Assembly (NCBI GenBank): GCA_044225415.1
Contig: JBGAIO010000019.1
Location: forward strand, 1-36,089
Origin: JALORV01 sp044225415
Lineage (GTDB): Bacteria; Pseudomonadota; Gammaproteobacteria; Burkholderiales; Burkholderiaceae_F
Direction of reading: 5' to 3'
Length of the DNA: 36,089 nucleotides
Of the stretch, positions 20,412 through 27,623 are shown piece by piece; within the stretch, counting starts at the first letter, position 1, and each line of letters begins with the position of its first letter. A program made the translations under genes and the position numbers. Below the pieces are notes generated by a model. It did not search any database. It was not told the origin of the DNA and worked only from the letters and a program-made list of their open reading frames with translations.

Positions 20412-21304
20412 CGAAGCGGAGCAAAATCAAGGGAGATCCCTGCTTTCGCGGGGATGACGGGCATCGACAGGGTGTCATCCCCGCGAAAGCGGGGATCCAT
20501 TTTGCTTTGCTGCTGCTCGTCGCGCCGTCCATCGCCGACGCCTGCACTGGTGTTGTCTACCTGACGCTCGACACCGGCACGATGCGCCACGCGGAAGCCA
20601 TCGCCGGCATCCTGAAGAAGCACGACGTGCGCGCCACCTTCTTCCTGGCCAACGAACCGACCGTGCGCGGGGACATGGCGCTCGACGAATCGTGGGCCGG
20701 TTACTGGAAGGCGCGCGTCGCCGAGGGACACGCCTTCGGTACGCATACCTGGCGCCACGGCCGCATCACGGAAAACGCCGGCGGCATCGGCTATCGCCCG
20801 CAGTTCGGCGAGGACGCGGGCCGCGCGCTGGTGCTGCAGCCGGCGCAGTTCTGCGCCGAACTGCGCCGCGTCGACGAAGTGTTCGCGCGCCAGACCGGCC
20901 AGCGCCTCGATGCGCTGTGGCGCGCGCCGGGTGGGCACGTCACGAACTCGGCGCAAAGCGCGGCGCGCGAGTGCGGCTACGCGCATGTGCACTGGGCGCC
21001 GGCGGGCTTTCTCGGCGACGAGCTGCCGTCCGAAACCTACTCGAACGCGGCGCTGCTCGCGCGCGCGCTGCGCGACGTGCGCGATGGCGACGTGCTGATG
21101 GCGCACCTGGGCATCCGCTCGCGGAAAGATCCGTTCGCGCCGATGCTCGACCCGCTGATCGCGGGACTGAAGGAGCGCGGAGTGTGCTTCCGCACGCTGC
21201 GCGAGCACCCCGGCTATCGAGCGCAGACGCCGCCGGCGCTGCTCGCCGCCGCAGCGCCGGCCACGACCGCGAAGTCGACGAACCGACCCGCGACGAACCG
21301 ATGA
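20408..21304 (+). CDS. Polysaccharide deacetylase (CE4/NodB) family protein
   Basis: Predicted exported CE4-fold deacetylase, 298 residues from GTG 20408. Motif 1 reads YLTLDTGTM (canonical TFDDG, so the second, metal-binding Asp is Thr here). Motif 2 is THTWRH (H-x3-H metal ligands), motif 3 WRAPGG (R-x-P-G) and motif 5 VLMAHLG. KKHDVRATFFLAN is also typical. Hydrophobic FALLLLVAPSIADA precedes the catalytic domain and looks like the core of a signal peptide. The preceding ~24 residues (GDPCFRGDDG...VIPAKAGIH) are translated from an inverted pair of dispersed repeats. Overlaps the upstream propeller gene and the downstream hydroxylase gene by 4 nt each. Substrate unknown; the altered motif 1 makes classical metal-dependent activity uncertain. 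Confidence 0.85.
   Translation: MTKRSKIKGDPCFRGDDGHRQGVIPAKAGIHFALLLLVAPSIADACTGVVYLTLDTGTMRHAEAIAGILKKHDVRATFFLANEPTVRGDMALDESWAGYWKARVAEGHAFGTHTWRHGRITENAGGIGYRPQFGEDAGRALVLQPAQFCAELRRVDEVFARQTGQRLDALWRAPGGHVTNSAQSAARECGYAHVHWAPAGFLGDELPSETYSNAALLARALRDVRDGDVLMAHLGIRSRKDPFAPMLDPLIAGLKERGVCFRTLREHPGYRAQTPPALLAAAAPATTAKSTNRPATNR
20435..20498. repeat. Inverted pair of dispersed palindromic repeats
   Basis: Two head-to-head copies (20435-20458 and 20474-20498), each itself a palindrome around a CCCCGCGAAAGCGGGG-type core (first copy with one change, CCCTGC), separated by 15 nt. They are read through in frame as the N-terminal part of the deacetylase. Same family as 12124-12148 and 28886-28942. 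Such sequences are typical of REP-like elements whose translation gives VIPAKAGIH-like peptides. Confidence 0.85.
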
Positions 21305-22281
21305 TCGACGCAATCGTCAATGCGTTCACCGCCGTGCAGGCGTGGCTGTTCGAGAGCGTCGTGCAGCCGGTGCTTTACGAAGCCGGGCTGATGAGCTTTC
21401 TCGAGCCGGCCTACAGCGCGACCGAGTTCTTCCTGCTCGGCCTCGTGCAGGTGGTGCTGCTGGCGCTGCTGCTGCGCCCGCTGGAAGCGCTGTATCCCGC
21501 AGAGCGCTGGGCCGATCGGCGCGCGACGCGCGTCGATGTCGTCTACACGCTGCTGCAGCGCCTGGGGCTGGTGCCGCTCGCGATCTTCCTGCTGCTGATG
21601 CCGGTCGTCGGCGAGCTCGCCGACAGGCAGCGCGCCGCCGGCATGACACCCTTCAACCTTGAGCGCGTCTGGCCGGGTGTGACCGATACGCCGCTGGTGA
21701 GCTTCGTGCTGTACCTGCTGGTGCTCGATTTCGCCGACTACTGGCTGCATCGTGCGCAGCATCGCTACCGCTGGTGGTGGGCGCTGCATGCGTTGCATCA
21801 CTCGCAGCGCCAGATGAGCTTCTGGACCGACGACCGCAACCACCTGCTCGACGACGTCATCATGGACGCCGCCAAGGCGGCGATCGCGCTGCTGATCGGC
21901 GTCGAGCCCGCGCAGTTCGTGCTGCTGATCATCGCCACCCGCGTCATCGAAAGCCTGCAGCATGCGAACCTGCGCACGGCGCTCGGCCCCGTCGGCTACG
22001 TCATCGTCAGCCCGCTGTTCCATCGCCGCCACCATGCGATCGGCGTCGGCCACGAGGGCGTGCATCGCGGCTGCAACTTCGCGGTGCTGTTTCCGGTGTG
22101 GGACGTGATCTTCCGGACGGCGGACTTCGACCGCACGGTCGAGCCCACCGGCATCCGCGATCAGCTGCCGGCACCCGCCGGTATCCAGCGCGATTACGGC
22201 CGTGGCTTCTGGACGCAGCAGTGGCTGGGCCTCGTGCGGCTTGGGCGCGAACTGTTCGGCGCGCACTCGCCTGCCGCCTGA
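21301..22281 (+). CDS. Sterol desaturase / fatty acid hydroxylase family membrane protein
   Basis: Integral membrane di-iron oxygenase, 326 residues. The histidine boxes are HRAQH (H-x3-H), HALHH and HRRHH, with a further conserved His in HANLR. Membrane segments: FFLLGLVQVVLLALLL, LGLVPLAIFLLLMPVV, LVSFVLYLLVLDFADYW and AAIALLIGVEPAQFVLLIIA. It probably hydroxylates or desaturates a membrane lipid; the substrate cannot be told from sequence. The ATG overlaps the deacetylase stop (ATGA), so the two are probably translated together. Intact. Confidence 0.93.
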   Translation: MIDAIVNAFTAVQAWLFESVVQPVLYEAGLMSFLEPAYSATEFFLLGLVQVVLLALLLRPLEALYPAERWADRRATRVDVVYTLLQRLGLVPLAIFLLLMPVVGELADRQRAAGMTPFNLERVWPGVTDTPLVSFVLYLLVLDFADYWLHRAQHRYRWWWALHALHHSQRQMSFWTDDRNHLLDDVIMDAAKAAIALLIGVEPAQFVLLIIATRVIESLQHANLRTALGPVGYVIVSPLFHRRHHAIGVGHEGVHRGCNFAVLFPVWDVIFRTADFDRTVEPTGIRDQLPAPAGIQRDYGRGFWTQQWLGLVRLGRELFGAHSPAA

Positions 22282-22294
22282 AGCGACCCGCTCG

Positions 22295-23110
22295 ATGCTC
22301 AACATCGGCCTGGTCATCGTCGGCGACGAGATCCTGTCGGGCAAGCGGCAGGACAAGCATCTCGCCAAAGTCATCGAGCTGCTGAACGCGCGCGGCCTCG
22401 CACTCGCCTGGGCCGAGTACATGGGCGACGACCGCGATGCGCTGACTGCGCTGTATCGCCGTACCTTCGCACTGACGGCCGAGGGCGGCAGCGTGGTGTT
22501 CAGCTGCGGCGGCATCGGCTCCACGCCGGATGACCACACGCGGCAGGCCGCGGCGGCCGCGCTCGGCGTGCCGATCGTGCTGCATCCGGAGGCGGCCTTG
22601 CTGATCACCGAGCGCTGTGCAGCCATGGCGCGCGAGGGCCGCGGCAGCGCGGACATGAGCACCGCGGAGAATCGTCAGCGCCTGACCATGGGCGAGTTCC
22701 CGCAGGGCAGCTCGATCATCCCCAATCCCTTCAACCGCATTCCCGGCTTCAGCATCGCCGGCCACTGGTTCGTGCCCGGCTTTCCGGTGATGGCCTGGCC
22801 GATGATCGAGTGGGCCCTCGACACGCACTACCCGCAGCACTTCGGCAGCGCGGTCATCGCCGAGCGCTCGCTGGTGGTCTACGAGACAGCGGAGTCGTTG
22901 CTGGTGCCGCTGATGGTCGATGTGGAACTGCGCTACGCACCGGTGAAGGCCTTCAGCCTGCCATCGGTGGGCGACGGTGCCGACGGCCGCGTGCGGCGGC
23001 GGCATATCGAACTCGGGGTCAAGGGGCCGCCGGCGCTGGTGGCAGCCGCCTTCGACGCGCTGCGCGCCGGCGTGCGGGATCTCGGTGCCGAGTTCGACGA
23101 CGCCGGCTGA
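22295..23110 (+). CDS. Molybdopterin-binding (MoCF / CinA N-terminal) domain protein
   Basis: 271-residue cytoplasmic protein. The MoaB/MogA-type domain begins MLNIGLVIVGDEILSGKRQD and contains the glycine motif VVFSCGGIGSTPDDHTRQAA (about 65-85), as in CinA and molybdopterin adenylyltransferases. It lacks the C-terminal nicotinamide-nucleotide deamidase domain of CinA. The family is often annotated competence/damage-inducible protein A or molybdopterin-binding protein; the ligand is unproven. ATG 22295 lies 14 nt after the hydroxylase stop, so it may be the last gene of the run starting at 19446. A GC-rich hairpin follows at 23118. Confidence 0.9.
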   Translation: MLNIGLVIVGDEILSGKRQDKHLAKVIELLNARGLALAWAEYMGDDRDALTALYRRTFALTAEGGSVVFSCGGIGSTPDDHTRQAAAAALGVPIVLHPEAALLITERCAAMAREGRGSADMSTAENRQRLTMGEFPQGSSIIPNPFNRIPGFSIAGHWFVPGFPVMAWPMIEWALDTHYPQHFGSAVIAERSLVVYETAESLLVPLMVDVELRYAPVKAFSLPSVGDGADGRVRRRHIELGVKGPPALVAAAFDALRAGVRDLGAEFDDAG

Positions 23111-23117
23111 GAAAGAA

Positions 23118-23138
23118 AGGCCCGGCTGGGCCGGGCCT
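23118..23138. terminator. Hairpin after the MoCF-domain gene
   Basis: AGGCCCGGC-TGG-GCCGGGCCT, a perfect 9-bp stem 8 nt after the stop codon. The plus strand lacks a U tract, but read from the minus strand the stem is followed by TTCTTTCTC, so it could stop messages in either direction. Confidence 0.5.
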
Positions 23139-23142
23139 CAAA

Positions 23143-23193
23143 GCACCACTGGAGGAGAACGGGGGTGTCTGGAGGGGATCCAGACAGTGGTGC
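23143..23193. other. Nested inverted repeats between convergent genes
   Basis: Outer arms GCACCACTG (23143-23151) and CAGTGGTGC (23185-23193) enclose inner arms GTCTGG (23167-23172) and CCAGAC (23180-23185), the two sets sharing one base. The 5' side carries a purine-rich internal loop. Could be a 3'-UTR structure or small-RNA module. The ~310-nt gap 23111-23421 contains no gene; besides this and the hairpins on either side nothing else was recognised. Confidence 0.5.
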
Positions 23194-23316
23194 CAAGGAG
23201 CAGGTGCATCGCAGCGATGCAAGGCGGCACCTTAGCGCTCACGGCCTGGACAGGCCTGTGAATATTCGGCGCGATCGCAGTGTCAGATCGGACACTGCCG
23301 ATGTCCCACAATGAAA

Positions 23317-23370
23317 CAGCGCGCGGGAAGCCGGGCTCAGCGCGCGGGAAGCCGGGCTTCCCACGCGCTG
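23317..23370. repeat. Tandem 21-bp repeat ending in a long hairpin
   Basis: Two identical head-to-tail 21-bp units (23317-23337 and 23338-23358), starting CAGCGCGCGGGAAGC. The second unit continues into a 33-nt palindrome (23338-23370) with 15-position arms, one mismatch (C23345/A23363) and a CGG loop. It lies 52-84 nt beyond the phasin stop codon and would form a strong 3'-end hairpin in the phasin message. Confidence 0.7.
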
Positions 23371-23421
23371 CGGAACTGCGCTGCGCCGCGGCTGCGGCGC
23401 GAAGCATGTGACGCGAAGTAC

Positions 23422-23994
23422 TCAGGCGGCCTTGCGCTTCGACGGCGTCTTGACGGCGTCGTTGGCGGCAGCGGCGGCCTTCACCGTCGCGGCGGTCGCG
23501 GCAGAGACGTTCGACTCGGCGAAGTCGACGGCCTGCTTGGCAGCCTTGGAGAACGTGTCATACGCCGTGTTGGCGGCGGACAGCGCGTTCTTCAGCGCGG
23601 CAACGGCGGGCTCCGAACCGGCCGGCGCGTTCTTCGCGGCGAAGTCGATCAGCTGCGTGACCTTCTTGTTCGTCTCGGCGATCTGCGCTTCGACGATGCG
23701 CGACACTTCCGTGCCGGCGCCGTTGGCGATGCCATAGACGGTGCGCGAATAGCTGACGGCCTTTTCCAGCGTCGGTTGCGGCAGGGCCGAACCCAGCGCC
23801 AGGAATTCCTGGGCGTCCTTCGCCGACAGCAGCGCCTGCACGCGCTCGACGGACTCTTCCAGCGTCGCCTTGGCGGCGGCCATGTTGAGTTCCATCAGAC
23901 GCTCAGTCGCGTCGAAAAAGGTCTGGCCCAGCGCGAACGCTGCGTCGAACTGGCCCTTCTGGATTTCGGTGAACTGCGCGGGGGTGGCGAACAT
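23422..23994 (-). CDS. Phasin family protein (PHA granule-associated)
   Basis: 190-residue small amphipathic helical protein of the phasin family, coating polyhydroxyalkanoate granules in the cytoplasm. It starts MFATPAQFTEIQKGQFDAAF, followed by TFFDATERLMELNMAAAKAT, the usual phasin N-terminal block, then SAKDAQEFLAL and a long Ala/Lys-rich C terminus ending TPSKRKAA. ATG 23994 has AGGAG 8 nt upstream. A strong sigma70 promoter lies about 100 nt upstream. Single-gene transcription unit. Presence of a phasin implies PHA storage; the PHA synthase genes are not in this window. Confidence 0.93.
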   Translation of the reverse strand: MFATPAQFTEIQKGQFDAAFALGQTFFDATERLMELNMAAAKATLEESVERVQALLSAKDAQEFLALGSALPQPTLEKAVSYSRTVYGIANGAGTEVSRIVEAQIAETNKKVTQLIDFAAKNAPAGSEPAVAALKNALSAANTAYDTFSKAAKQAVDFAESNVSAATAATVKAAAAANDAVKTPSKRKAA

Positions 23995-24067
23995 CGTTGG
24001 CTCCTGAGTGTTCTTGCTGCGGTCGTGAATCGGGCTGTCCGGAGCCCGAAATCGGGGCGGATCCGGT

Positions 24068-24088
24068 TTGTAGTGCTGCACTGCACAA
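24068..24088 (-). promoter_or_regulatory. Possible operator at the phasin transcription start
   Basis: Imperfect dyad with TTGT/ACAA ends and GTGC-TGCACT-GCAC core, overlapping the predicted transcription start (about 24087) of the phasin message. PhaR-type repressors of phasin genes bind TGC-rich dyads, so this is a candidate PhaR site. Match to a measured PhaR motif not tested. Confidence 0.35.
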
Positions 24089-24093
24089 GGCGC

Positions 24094-24122
24094 ATTGTGA
24101 GAGTGCAGAGCCGTGCTGTCAA
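24094..24122 (-). promoter_or_regulatory. Sigma70 promoter of the phasin gene
   Basis: On the minus strand TTGACA (24122-24117, perfect -35) is followed after exactly 17 nt by CACAAT (24099-24094, 4 of 6 for -10). This predicts a leader of about 90 nt before ATG 23994. Best promoter match in the window. Confidence 0.65.
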
Positions 24123-24273
24123 GAACTTTTTGTGCGTCGCCGCATACCGCTGGATCGGTGGCCATTTAACACATTAAATCAATAATTTACGTCTCTGTGC
24201 AGAGGTTCATGGATAGGCAGATTTCAGCGAGTGGTTGTGCATCGCATCGGGGCGCTCAATGCGGTGCGCCGCC

Positions 24274-24279
24274 TACAAT
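24274..24279 (+). promoter_or_regulatory. Possible -10 box for the EamA transporter gene
   Basis: TACAAT (5 of 6) lies 43 nt before ATG 24322. No good -35 at 16-18 nt. The AT-rich patch at 24166-24195 (TTTAACACATTAAATC region) lies further upstream and may also hold control sites for this gene. Confidence 0.3.
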
Positions 24280-24321
24280 CGGTGCAATGCACCCCTCGAC
24301 CACGGCACTGTGAACCGCAAG

Positions 24322-25221
24322 ATGGAACCCGCGCGTCCACCCGCGAACGCATGGCTCACGGCCATGCCGATCGCCTTCGTGCTGCTGTGGGCGACCGGCT
24401 TCATCGTGGCGAAATACGCCGCACCGCACGCGCCGCCGCTGACCTTCCTGCTGTATCGCTTCGCCGGCGTCATCGTCGTGCTGCTGCCCATCGCCTGGCT
24501 GACGCGCGCACCGTGGCCGTCGACCACGCGCGCGTGGCGCGACACCGCCATCGCCGGCGTACTGCTGCAGGCGATGTACCTCGCCGGCGTGTGGGTGGCC
24601 ATCGCGCAGGGCATGCCGGCGGGCGTGTCGTCGCTGCTCGTCGGCGCACAGCCGCTGCTGACGGCGTTGTTCGCCGCGACGGTCGGCGAACGCGTGACGC
24701 GCGTGCAATGGCTGGGATTCCTGCTGGGCATCGCGGGCGTTGCCATGGTGCTGTCCGACCGCCTCACGCTGCAGGGGGTCAGCGCGCCGGCGCTGGCGAT
24801 CAACGTGCTGGCGCTGGTGGGCATCACGGCGGGAACGCTGTTCCAGAAGAAGCACGGTGCACTCGCGGATCTGCGCACGGCCAGCATCATCCAGTTCGGC
24901 GCATCGTTCCTGGTGCTGCTGCCGTTTGCACTGGCCTTCGAATCCGGCGTGGTGGATCACGCGGTCGAGTTCTGGGTGGCGCTGGTATGGTCGGTGGTCG
25001 CGCTGTCCGTGGTGGCCATCTCGATGCTGCTGGCTATGATCCGCCGCGGCCGTGCGACGCAGGTGGCGAGTCTCATGTACCTGACGCCAGTCGTCACGGC
25101 GCTTATGGCATGGCTGGCTTTCGGCGAGAGACTGGGCGCGGTCGCATGGAGCGGCATGGTGGTGACGATGGCCGGGGTGGCACTGGTGACGCGGCGCTTC
25201 ACGACGGAGCGGCCGAAGTGA
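24322..25221 (+). CDS. EamA/DMT-family transporter
   Basis: Inner-membrane drug/metabolite-type exporter with two EamA repeats, 299 residues and about ten membrane segments. It opens AMPIAFVLLWATGFIVAKYA, typical of the family, with LTFLLYRFAGVIVVLLPIAW next. Repeat 1 ends GFLLGIAGVAMVLSD and repeat 2 ends GMVVTMAGVALVTRR; YLTPVVTALMAWLAFGERLG is the usual second-repeat block. ATG 24322 is chosen; GTG 24310 is 4 codons upstream. Substrate unknown. 10 nt before the thioesterase gene, suggesting one transcript. Confidence 0.92.
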   Translation: MEPARPPANAWLTAMPIAFVLLWATGFIVAKYAAPHAPPLTFLLYRFAGVIVVLLPIAWLTRAPWPSTTRAWRDTAIAGVLLQAMYLAGVWVAIAQGMPAGVSSLLVGAQPLLTALFAATVGERVTRVQWLGFLLGIAGVAMVLSDRLTLQGVSAPALAINVLALVGITAGTLFQKKHGALADLRTASIIQFGASFLVLLPFALAFESGVVDHAVEFWVALVWSVVALSVVAISMLLAMIRRGRATQVASLMYLTPVVTALMAWLAFGERLGAVAWSGMVVTMAGVALVTRRFTTERPK

Positions 25222-25231
25222 GAATGCCGAC

Positions 25232-25669
25232 GTGAGCGAGCGCGAACCGCCGCATGCGCGGGCCGCCTACCGCCACTTCCATCGCATCGCGACGCGCTGG
25301 ATGGACAACGACGCCTACGGCCACGTCAACAACGTCGTGTACTACTCGTACTTCGACACCGTGGTCAACGCCTACCTGATCGGCGCAGGTGTGCTGGATC
25401 CCCAGCGCAGCGCGGTCATCGGCCTGGTGGTCGAGACGCAGTGCCGCTATTTCAGCGACCTGGCATTTCCGCAGACGGTGCACGCCGGCCTGCGTGTCGC
25501 GCGCATCGGCAATTCCAGCGTGCGCTACGAAGTGGGCATCTTTGCCGACGACGACGACATTGCCTGTGCACAGGGACACTTCGTCCATGTGTATGTCGAT
25601 GCGCAGTCGCGCCGCCCGGTGCCGCTGCCGGCCGATCTGCGCGCCGCCCTGCAGCGCATACACGCATGA
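25232..25669 (+). CDS. Acyl-CoA thioesterase, hot-dog fold (4HBT/YbgC type)
   Basis: 145-residue hot-dog-fold thioesterase. The active-site region RWMDNDAYGHVNNVVYYSYF has the D-x-x-GHVNN signature of the 4-hydroxybenzoyl-CoA thioesterase-like family, followed by the helix FDTVVNAYLIGAG and strand RYFSDLAFPQTVHAGLRV. It hydrolyses some acyl-CoA in the cytoplasm; the chain is unknown. GTG 25232 is the start used. The stop overlaps the nitroreductase ATG (ATGA), so coupled translation is likely. Confidence 0.9.
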   Translation: MSEREPPHARAAYRHFHRIATRWMDNDAYGHVNNVVYYSYFDTVVNAYLIGAGVLDPQRSAVIGLVVETQCRYFSDLAFPQTVHAGLRVARIGNSSVRYEVGIFADDDDIACAQGHFVHVYVDAQSRRPVPLPADLRAALQRIHA

Positions 25670-26418
25670 CCGACCGCGAAGACTCCGTCCTCGCGGGCAC
25701 AGCAGGCGACGGGCAGGAAAGTCCGGCAGCCGAACCGCACGACCTGGTCGATCAGGCAATCCTCACGCGCCGCTCGGTGCGCGCGTTCCTGCCGCGGCCC
25801 GTTCCGCGCGCCCTCGTCGAGGAGATCCTCGCGATCGCTGCGCGCGCACCATCCGGCACGAACGTGCAGCCCTGGAAGGTCATCGTGCTGACCGGCGCGG
25901 CGCGCGAGCGGCTTTCGCGCGCCATCGTCGCCGCGGCCGACGATCCGGCGCAGCACGGCGTGGGCGAGACGCTGCGCTGGTATCCGGAGCGCTGGCCCGA
26001 GCCCTACCAGTCGCGGCGCCGCAAGCTGGGCTGGGACCTGTACGGTCTGCTCGGCATCGGGCGCGACGACACCTCGCGCATGCGGGACCAGCACCAGCGC
26101 AACTACCGTTTCTTCGATGCTCCCGTGGGCATGATCTTCGCCATGGACCGCGTGCTGGAACGCGGCAGCTGGCTGGACCTGGGCATGTTCATGCAGACGA
26201 TCATGATCGCGGCCCGTGCGCGCGGGCTCGACACCTGTCCACAGGCGGCGTTCGCGCCATTCCACCGCGTCATCGAGCGCAACCTGTCCTTGTCCCCGGG
26301 CGAGATGGCGTTGTGCGGCATGGCGTTGGGCTATGCAGACCCGTCGCGAGTGGAGAACAACCTGCAGACGGAGCGCGAACCCGTTGCATCGTTTGCGCGC
26401 TTCATCGACGATGCCTGA
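25666..26418 (+). CDS. Nitroreductase family protein
   Basis: FMN-dependent oxidoreductase, 250 residues. Family motifs: ILTRRSVRAFLPRPVPRALV (FMN phosphate-binding RRS-R), AARAPSGTNVQPWKVIVL, DLGMFMQTIMIAARARGLDT and MALCGMALGYADPS near the C terminus. An N-terminal extension of about 25 polar residues precedes the fold. Substrate unknown. Placed between the thioesterase (4-nt overlap) and the tartrate/malate-type dehydrogenase (24 nt), which suggests a small catabolic operon. Confidence 0.92.
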   Translation: MTDREDSVLAGTAGDGQESPAAEPHDLVDQAILTRRSVRAFLPRPVPRALVEEILAIAARAPSGTNVQPWKVIVLTGAARERLSRAIVAAADDPAQHGVGETLRWYPERWPEPYQSRRRKLGWDLYGLLGIGRDDTSRMRDQHQRNYRFFDAPVGMIFAMDRVLERGSWLDLGMFMQTIMIAARARGLDTCPQAAFAPFHRVIERNLSLSPGEMALCGMALGYADPSRVENNLQTEREPVASFARFIDDA

Positions 26419-26442
26419 CGTGCCGTCGATCAGGGGATTAGG

Positions 26443-27528
26443 ATGACTGAACGCATTGCAGTGCTGGCGGGCGACGGCATCGGCAGGGAAGTGATGCCCG
26501 AGGGGCTGCGCGTGCTGGACGCGGCGGCCCGCCGCTACGGGCTGGACCTGGCTTTCGAGGAACACGATTTCGCCAGCTGCGACTACCTGCAGCAGCATGG
26601 CTCGATGCTGCCGGAAGACTGGAAGCAGCGGCTCGAAGGCGTGAGCGCCATCTTCTTCGGCGCGGTGGGCTGGCCGGCGCTGGTGCCCGACCACGTGTCG
26701 CTGTGGGGCTCGCTGCTGAAATTCCGGCGCGAGTTCGACCAGTACGTGAACCTGCGGCCCGTGCGGCTGATGCCCGGCATCCATTCGCCGCTGGTCGACC
26801 GCCATGGCCAGCCGCGCCCGCCGGGTGCGATCGACATGATGATCGTGCGCGAGAACACCGAAGGCGAATACTCGTCGATCGGCGGCCGCATGTTCGAAGG
26901 TACCGAGCGCGAGGTCGTCGTGCAGGAAACGGTGATGACGCGCATCGGCATCGATCGCGTGCTCGCCTTCGCATTCGAACTCGCTGCGAAGCGTCCGCGC
27001 CGCCACCTGACGTCGGCCACCAAGAGCAATGGCATCTCGATCACGATGCCGTACTGGGACGAGCGTGTCGCGGCGATGGCCGCGCGCCATCCGCAGGTCG
27101 AGGTGCACAAGTTCCACATCGACATCCTGACCGCGCACTTCGTGCAGCGTCCCGAGTTCTTCGACGTGGTGGTGGCGTCGAATCTGTTCGGCGACATCCT
27201 GTCGGACCTGGGACCCGCCTGCACCGGCACCATCGGCATCGCGCCGTCGGCCAACCTCAACCCCGACCGGCGCTTTCCTTCGCTGTTCGAGCCGGTGCAC
27301 GGTTCGGCGCCGGACATCGCCGGCCGCGGCATCGCCAATCCGATCGGGCAGATCTGGAGCGCCGCGCTGATGCTCGACTGGCTGGGGCACGACCGGGCGG
27401 CGGCCGCCGTCATCGCCGCCATCGAGAAAGTGCTCGAGGCAGGCACGGCGCATGCCCCACTGACGCCCGACATCGGCGGGCGCGGTTCGACGACCGACCT
27501 CGGCAAGGCGATCGCCGACGCCATCTGA
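26443..27528 (+). CDS. Tartrate dehydrogenase / D-malate dehydrogenase (decarboxylating) family
   Basis: NAD-dependent beta-decarboxylating dehydrogenase of the isocitrate/isopropylmalate family, 361 residues. N terminus ERIAVLAGDGIGREVMPEGL; substrate loop SLWGSLLKFRREFDQYVNLR; IVRENTEGEYSSIGG; catalytic Lys in SATKSNGISITMPYWDE; metal-binding Asp region ASNLFGDILSDLG; NAD loop EPVHGSAPDIAGRGIANP. The YWDERV and FRREFDQYVNLRP segments favour the TtuC/DmlA (tartrate or D-malate) subgroup over LeuB. Substrate preference cannot be settled from sequence, so no gene symbol is given. Confidence 0.92.
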   Translation: MTERIAVLAGDGIGREVMPEGLRVLDAAARRYGLDLAFEEHDFASCDYLQQHGSMLPEDWKQRLEGVSAIFFGAVGWPALVPDHVSLWGSLLKFRREFDQYVNLRPVRLMPGIHSPLVDRHGQPRPPGAIDMMIVRENTEGEYSSIGGRMFEGTEREVVVQETVMTRIGIDRVLAFAFELAAKRPRRHLTSATKSNGISITMPYWDERVAAMAARHPQVEVHKFHIDILTAHFVQRPEFFDVVVASNLFGDILSDLGPACTGTIGIAPSANLNPDRRFPSLFEPVHGSAPDIAGRGIANPIGQIWSAALMLDWLGHDRAAAAVIAAIEKVLEAGTAHAPLTPDIGGRGSTTDLGKAIADAI

Positions 27529-27623
27529 GCCGTGTGCGACGTCGGCGGTGCTTGGCAGACGTTCGCTCGCAAGCTAGATTGACGGCAACGGGCAGTCGTT
27601 GGAGGACCCACGCGGTAGCAGCC

